A program made the position numbers and the translations under genes. A stretch of DNA of 8,673 nucleotides from a candidate division FCPU426 bacterium (GTDB taxonomy: Bacteria; Oederibacteriota; JAAXVQ01; JAUVAV01), in the NCBI GenBank assembly GCA_030619365.1, contig JAUXBQ010000104.1, forward strand, positions 1-8,673, given 5' to 3'. Under the pieces are notes generated by a model. That model was not told the DNA's origin. It searched no databases and saw nothing but the letters and a program-made list of their open reading frames with translations. This document shows, piece after piece, positions 6,488 through 8,673 of this stretch. Positions within the stretch are counted from its first letter, which is position 1. Every line of letters begins with the position of its first letter.

Positions 6488-7636
6488 TTATTTGGTTTTT
6501 TTAGGTGGCTTCTTTTTTTTAGGTTTTCTGTCCGGTGACTTAAGTTCCTTGGTGTGCGTGAACAAGCCGTTCCAGGTATTGGCTTTGACCTGGGTGATGG
6601 TGTGCCGGTCCACGCCCAGGCCGAATTTCCGCTTGTTCTCGATTTTTTCCGGTACGCCGAATAGCCCGTCGTTATACGCGTCATAAACAATCCACTTGGT
6701 TTCATACTTGTTTTCAGCCTTGGTGGCCTGGGTCAAACCGTTGCGCGGATCGCTTTTAATGACCGTGCGCGTTTCCCGGGCAGCCTTCAGGCCGAAATTG
6801 ATCTTGGCCATGCTCCCCACCGGAATCCCGTGTTTGCCCTTTTCTTCGGTATCGTAAAACGTTTGCGTCACTCCGTATTTGTTGCTGTCAACCCGTTGCA
6901 GCGGTAAGCCGGTTTTTTTATCCCAGGTATATTCAATGCGGGTTTCCCGCGTGGAGCCCAGGCCGAAATTGTATTTGGCCTGCTGCTTGACCGGCAACCA
7001 GAGTATTGGGTCAAAAGCCGTCGTGCGGATAATGCCGTAGTCGTTCTTTTCCACCCGTTGGACGGGACGGCCCGTTTTATTGTCATAGGCATAAGTGATA
7101 ACGCTTTTACGCTGGGCGCCCAACCCGACTTTTCGCTCAATTTTACTCTCGATCACCCGTTTCTTTTTATCGTATTTATGAACCGCGTTTTCCATTTTGG
7201 ATGTTTCCCGGTTGCTGATAAGGAAACCCTGCTTATTGTATTTGTAATCGTCGAATTCCCGGTGCCGGCCCCATTCCACGCCAAAATTGTCATCCTGTAC
7301 GGCTTTTACCACCCGCCCTTTTTTATTGTAAGTCTCCTGGCGGCTCATCAGCTTGTTGGTAAGGGTTCGCGAGAGCGGCTTGCCCTGCTTGTCGCGGGTA
7401 TAGACCGTGGTGGTTTCGCGGCCGAGCTCGGGCCCGAATTTGTCCAAGCGGACCGCGCTGACGATTCGCCCTTTTTTATCCAACTGGTTGATGGTTTTGC
7501 CGCGGACATCGGTCTTCACTTGCTTTTTGGTTCCCTTGGGCGCGGCCTGGGCCGGAGCAGCCGCGGACCCGGCCAGGATCATGCCGGCTAAGATCACGGA
7601 TAGAAATGCGAACGCTCTGGGTTTATTCAGGTTCAT
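6488..7636 (-). CDS. Secreted protein of six FG-anchored, YD-like tandem repeats
   Basis: I do not recognise the family. From the chosen ATG the product has 382 residues. It begins with a clear signal peptide (KPR, a hydrophobic core, then AQA|AP with cleavage near residue 31). The mature part is very basic and carries six imperfect repeats marked by [K/N]-[F/V]-G, with the aromatic or Val at about 67, 118, 170, 224, 281 and 338, so spacings run 51, 52, 54, 57, 57. Most are followed by an R-E-T-like stretch and Y-x-x-D-x-x-x-G-x-P strands (for example YAYDNKTGRPVQR), resembling the YD repeats of RHS proteins and suggesting beta-hairpins. No enzyme motif is visible. The tail is Lys/Pro-rich (PKKKKPPKKTK). 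The ATG was preferred over GTG at 7648 because AAAGGTGAT lies 7 nt before it. A periplasmic or surface structural or binding role is only a guess. Confidence 0.8.
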   Translation of the reverse strand: MNLNKPRAFAFLSVILAGMILAGSAAAPAQAAPKGTKKQVKTDVRGKTINQLDKKGRIVSAVRLDKFGPELGRETTTVYTRDKQGKPLSRTLTNKLMSRQETYNKKGRVVKAVQDDNFGVEWGRHREFDDYKYNKQGFLISNRETSKMENAVHKYDKKKRVIESKIERKVGLGAQRKSVITYAYDNKTGRPVQRVEKNDYGIIRTTAFDPILWLPVKQQAKYNFGLGSTRETRIEYTWDKKTGLPLQRVDSNKYGVTQTFYDTEEKGKHGIPVGSMAKINFGLKAARETRTVIKSDPRNGLTQATKAENKYETKWIVYDAYNDGLFGVPEKIENKRKFGLGVDRHTITQVKANTWNGLFTHTKELKSPDRKPKKKKPPKKTK

Positions 7637-7643
7637 GGGCAAA

Positions 7644-7652
7644 ATCACCTTT
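7644..7652 (-). promoter_or_regulatory. Ribosome binding site that fixes the start of the repeat protein
   Basis: The minus strand reads AAAGGTGAT, pairing over its AGGTGAT part with the anti-Shine-Dalgarno sequence, and it ends 7 nt before the ATG at 7636-7634. The longer reading from GTG (7648-7646) would place that start codon inside this site and has no ribosome binding site of its own, so the ATG is the better start. Confidence 0.7.
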
Positions 7653-7660
7653 GCTTGGAG

Positions 7661-7675
7661 TTTTAACGGCTAAAA
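7661..7675. repeat. Short inverted repeat near the predicted start site of the repeat-protein gene
   Basis: TTTTA and TAAAA flank ACGGC as an exact 5-bp inverted repeat. It lies just downstream of the TATAAT at 7685-7690 in the direction of transcription, over or next to the expected start site, where a repressor could act. A related string, AACGG followed by TTTTAG, occurs near 7710. The arms are short and this may be chance. Confidence 0.2.
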
Positions 7676-7684
7676 GACAAATCT

Positions 7685-7690
7685 ATTATA
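7685..7690 (-). promoter_or_regulatory. Candidate -10 box for the repeat-protein gene
   Basis: A perfect TATAAT on the minus strand lies about 49 bp before the chosen ATG, giving a predicted leader of roughly 40 nt. The best -35 at 17 bp is TTTCTA, which matches only three of six positions. The gap to the stop of the upstream gene is about 107 bp with no strong terminator visible, so read-through from that gene may add to this promoter. Confidence 0.45.
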
Positions 7691-7743
7691 AATCAAACAG
7701 TTCTTGATAGAAACGGTTTTAGTGCCTGCTCTCAATATTTGTA

Positions 7744-8673
7744 TCACCGCACGATGGCGATTTTAATTACTTGAGGTGCTTCGTGGCCGGTCATTATTCG
7801 CGCAAAATAGACCCCAGGCGCATGATTCACGCATTCCCAGACCACTACCTGCCCCCGGCCGGCTGGCAGCCAACTGTTCAGTTCTGCCACCCGCTCACCC
7901 ACCACATTGAATACGGTTATCCGAACCTCGGCCGGCGTAGTGAGATGCACGAGAAAATTCACCTGGTTCCGGGCCGGATTCGGATAGGGCAGCGCGATTT
8001 TCCCTCTCAGATCGAGGCCGGCCAGGGCCGGGGTCAACGTGTGCGTGGGAGAAGCCGTAAAGGTCAAGGTCATGGTTGCGGTGGGTGTAATGGTTGGGGT
8101 GGAAGTTATCGTTCCTGTCGCCGTAGCCGTGAGAGAAGCAGTGGCGGTTAAGGTAACCGTCGCCGTCGATGTTTGAGTATACGTCATGGTCGGCGTGGCG
8201 GTCGTGGTATAGGTCAAAGTGATGGTTGGCGTACTCGTCCGGGTCGGGGTTGTGGTACTGGTCGGCGTAGGCGTGGGCGTAGGGGTAAATGTGCTGGTGG
8301 GCGTACTGGTGGGGGTCCACGTCGCAGTGCGGGTATACGTCACGGTAATTGTGGCGGTTGGCGTTTGCGTCGGGGTGCTGGTCCATGTAAAGGTAGGCGT
8401 AAATGTCGGCGTAGGGGTTCGTGTAAACGTGGGGGTGTGGGTCTGGGTAATGGTTGCTGTGCTGGTCGGGGTATACGTGGGCGTGCTGGTTGAGGTGATC
8501 GTGGGCGTGTAAGACGGTGTACTCGTCAGGGTCGGGGTAGGCGTATAGGTAGGCGTAGGGGTCTGCGTGAACGTGGGCGTCACCGTGGATGTTGCGGTTT
8601 GCGTGGCCGTGAAGGTCCCAGTGGGCGTAATGGTCCTGGTATATGTGGGCGTCATTGTCAATGTGGCTGTGGG
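7744..8673 (-). CDS. Large Thr-rich surface protein with T9SS/FlgD-like C-terminal domain (5' end missing)
   Basis: The frame is open to the window edge, so 309 C-terminal residues are visible and the true start lies outside; the TTG at 8661 is an internal Leu codon. Residues 1-214 (counted from the edge) are a Thr-X tract. A short linker (PALAGLDLRGKIA) leads to a domain of about 80 residues that starts with LPYPNPAR and contains VRITVFNVVGERV and GVYFARI, ending QVIKIAIVR. These features match the Por/T9SS type A sorting domain and the related FlgD Ig-like domain, both beta-sandwiches at the C-termini of exported proteins. In T9SS bacteria the domain directs outer-membrane secretion and surface anchoring; elsewhere it may only be structural. 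The tract would be a stalk, possibly O-glycosylated. The functional N-terminal part is not in the window. Confidence 0.85.
   Translation of the reverse strand, partial: PTATLTMTPTYTRTITPTGTFTATQTATSTVTPTFTQTPTPTYTPTPTLTSTPSYTPTITSTSTPTYTPTSTATITQTHTPTFTRTPTPTFTPTFTWTSTPTQTPTATITVTYTRTATWTPTSTPTSTFTPTPTPTPTSTTTPTRTSTPTITLTYTTTATPTMTYTQTSTATVTLTATASLTATATGTITSTPTITPTATMTLTFTASPTHTLTPALAGLDLRGKIALPYPNPARNQVNFLVHLTTPAEVRITVFNVVGERVAELNSWLPAGRGQVVVWECVNHAPGVYFARIMTGHEAPQVIKIAIVR
8032..8673 (-). repeat. Coding tract of strict Thr-X dipeptides
   Basis: For 107 consecutive dipeptides, every second residue is Thr, except three conservative Ser replacements (residues 54, 180 and 208 counted from the edge). 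The X positions are mostly Pro, Ser, Ala, Ile, Tyr, Phe and Gln, with some Arg, Val, Leu, Met, Trp, Gly and His, and no Lys, Asp, Glu or Asn. All four Thr codons and all four Pro codons are mixed, so the tract is not a simple recent DNA expansion. The plus strand is markedly G/T-rich here because the coding strand is A/C-rich. Confidence 0.9.

Noticed and set aside
6488..6530. A-AAA-AAG slippery string in the Lys-rich tail of the repeat protein as a programmed frameshift
   Set aside because: Any run of Lys codons produces it, and it lies a few codons before the stop, so it has no likely product of interest. It remains a place where sequencing indels could alter the tail.
6484..6530. Terminator between the hydrolase and the convergent repeat-protein gene
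   Set aside because: Only 4 bp separate the stops. T-runs follow on the plus strand, but I see no convincing GC-rich hairpin before them.
6488..7636. RHS toxin or polymorphic toxin
   Set aside because: YD-like strands are present, but the RHS core signature, a variable C-terminal toxin domain and an immunity gene are all missing.
7690..7743. Terminator after the Thr-rich surface protein
   Set aside because: The best stem (GTTCT with AGAAC, with a bulge) is short, A+T-rich and lacks a following U-run.
8173..8512. Val/Gly-rich and Arg/Gly-rich plus-strand frames opposite the Thr tract
   Set aside because: They are the complement of the ACN-NNN coding tract, giving GT- and GG-rich codons; they carry no independent signal.
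8659..8661. TTG as the start of the Thr-rich protein
   Set aside because: The same Thr-X pattern continues upstream to the window edge without a stop, so this is an internal Leu codon.
8032..8673. Possible CRISPR or satellite DNA array in the repetitive right end
   Set aside because: There is no constant repeat with variable spacers. The regularity is a codon-level Thr-X pattern with scrambled synonymous codons in one open frame.

Overview
The window looks like bacterial chromosome of moderately high G+C. The encoded envelope proteins (a lipoprotein, a signal-peptide protein, and a Thr-rich protein ending in a T9SS/FlgD-like C-terminal domain) suggest an organism with a Gram-negative-type envelope. 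Long Thr/Pro tracts in front of such C-terminal domains are familiar from genomes of FCB-group bacteria and uncultured candidate phyla such as Omnitrophota or Elusimicrobiota. That placement is an inference from style, and nothing here fixes the taxon. I see no tRNA, rRNA, CRISPR array, insertion sequence or phage gene.

Left third (minus strand): a complete carB, the large subunit of carbamoyl phosphate synthase, is followed 32 bp downstream by the first codons of another gene cut off by the window edge. carA is not next to carB; carB instead heads its own transcript behind a perfect TATAAT. A 359-bp divergent intergenic region separates carB from a plus-strand cluster. It holds two inverted repeats and candidate promoters.

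Middle (plus strand, 3613-6483): three closely spaced genes probably form one operon. They encode an unrecognised polytopic membrane protein with about seven transmembrane segments, a probable lipoprotein with a von Willebrand factor A (VWA) domain and intact MIDAS residues, and an alpha/beta hydrolase with HGGPG and GHSWG motifs. The gaps are 35 and 16 bp. The first two could form an envelope assembly, but their substrate and function are unknown.

Right third (minus strand): a secreted Lys-rich protein is built of six tandem repeats of about 51-57 residues with YD/RHS-like flavour. It ends 4 bp from the hydrolase, tail to tail, and has its own TATAAT box and a strong ribosome binding site that corrects its start. 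Upstream of it is the 3' part of a large surface protein. Its visible 214-residue stalk has Thr (three times Ser) at every second position, and it ends in a sorting-type beta-sandwich domain. The unfamiliar material is in the envelope genes: the membrane/VWA pair, the FG-anchored repeat protein and the strict Thr-X stalk.
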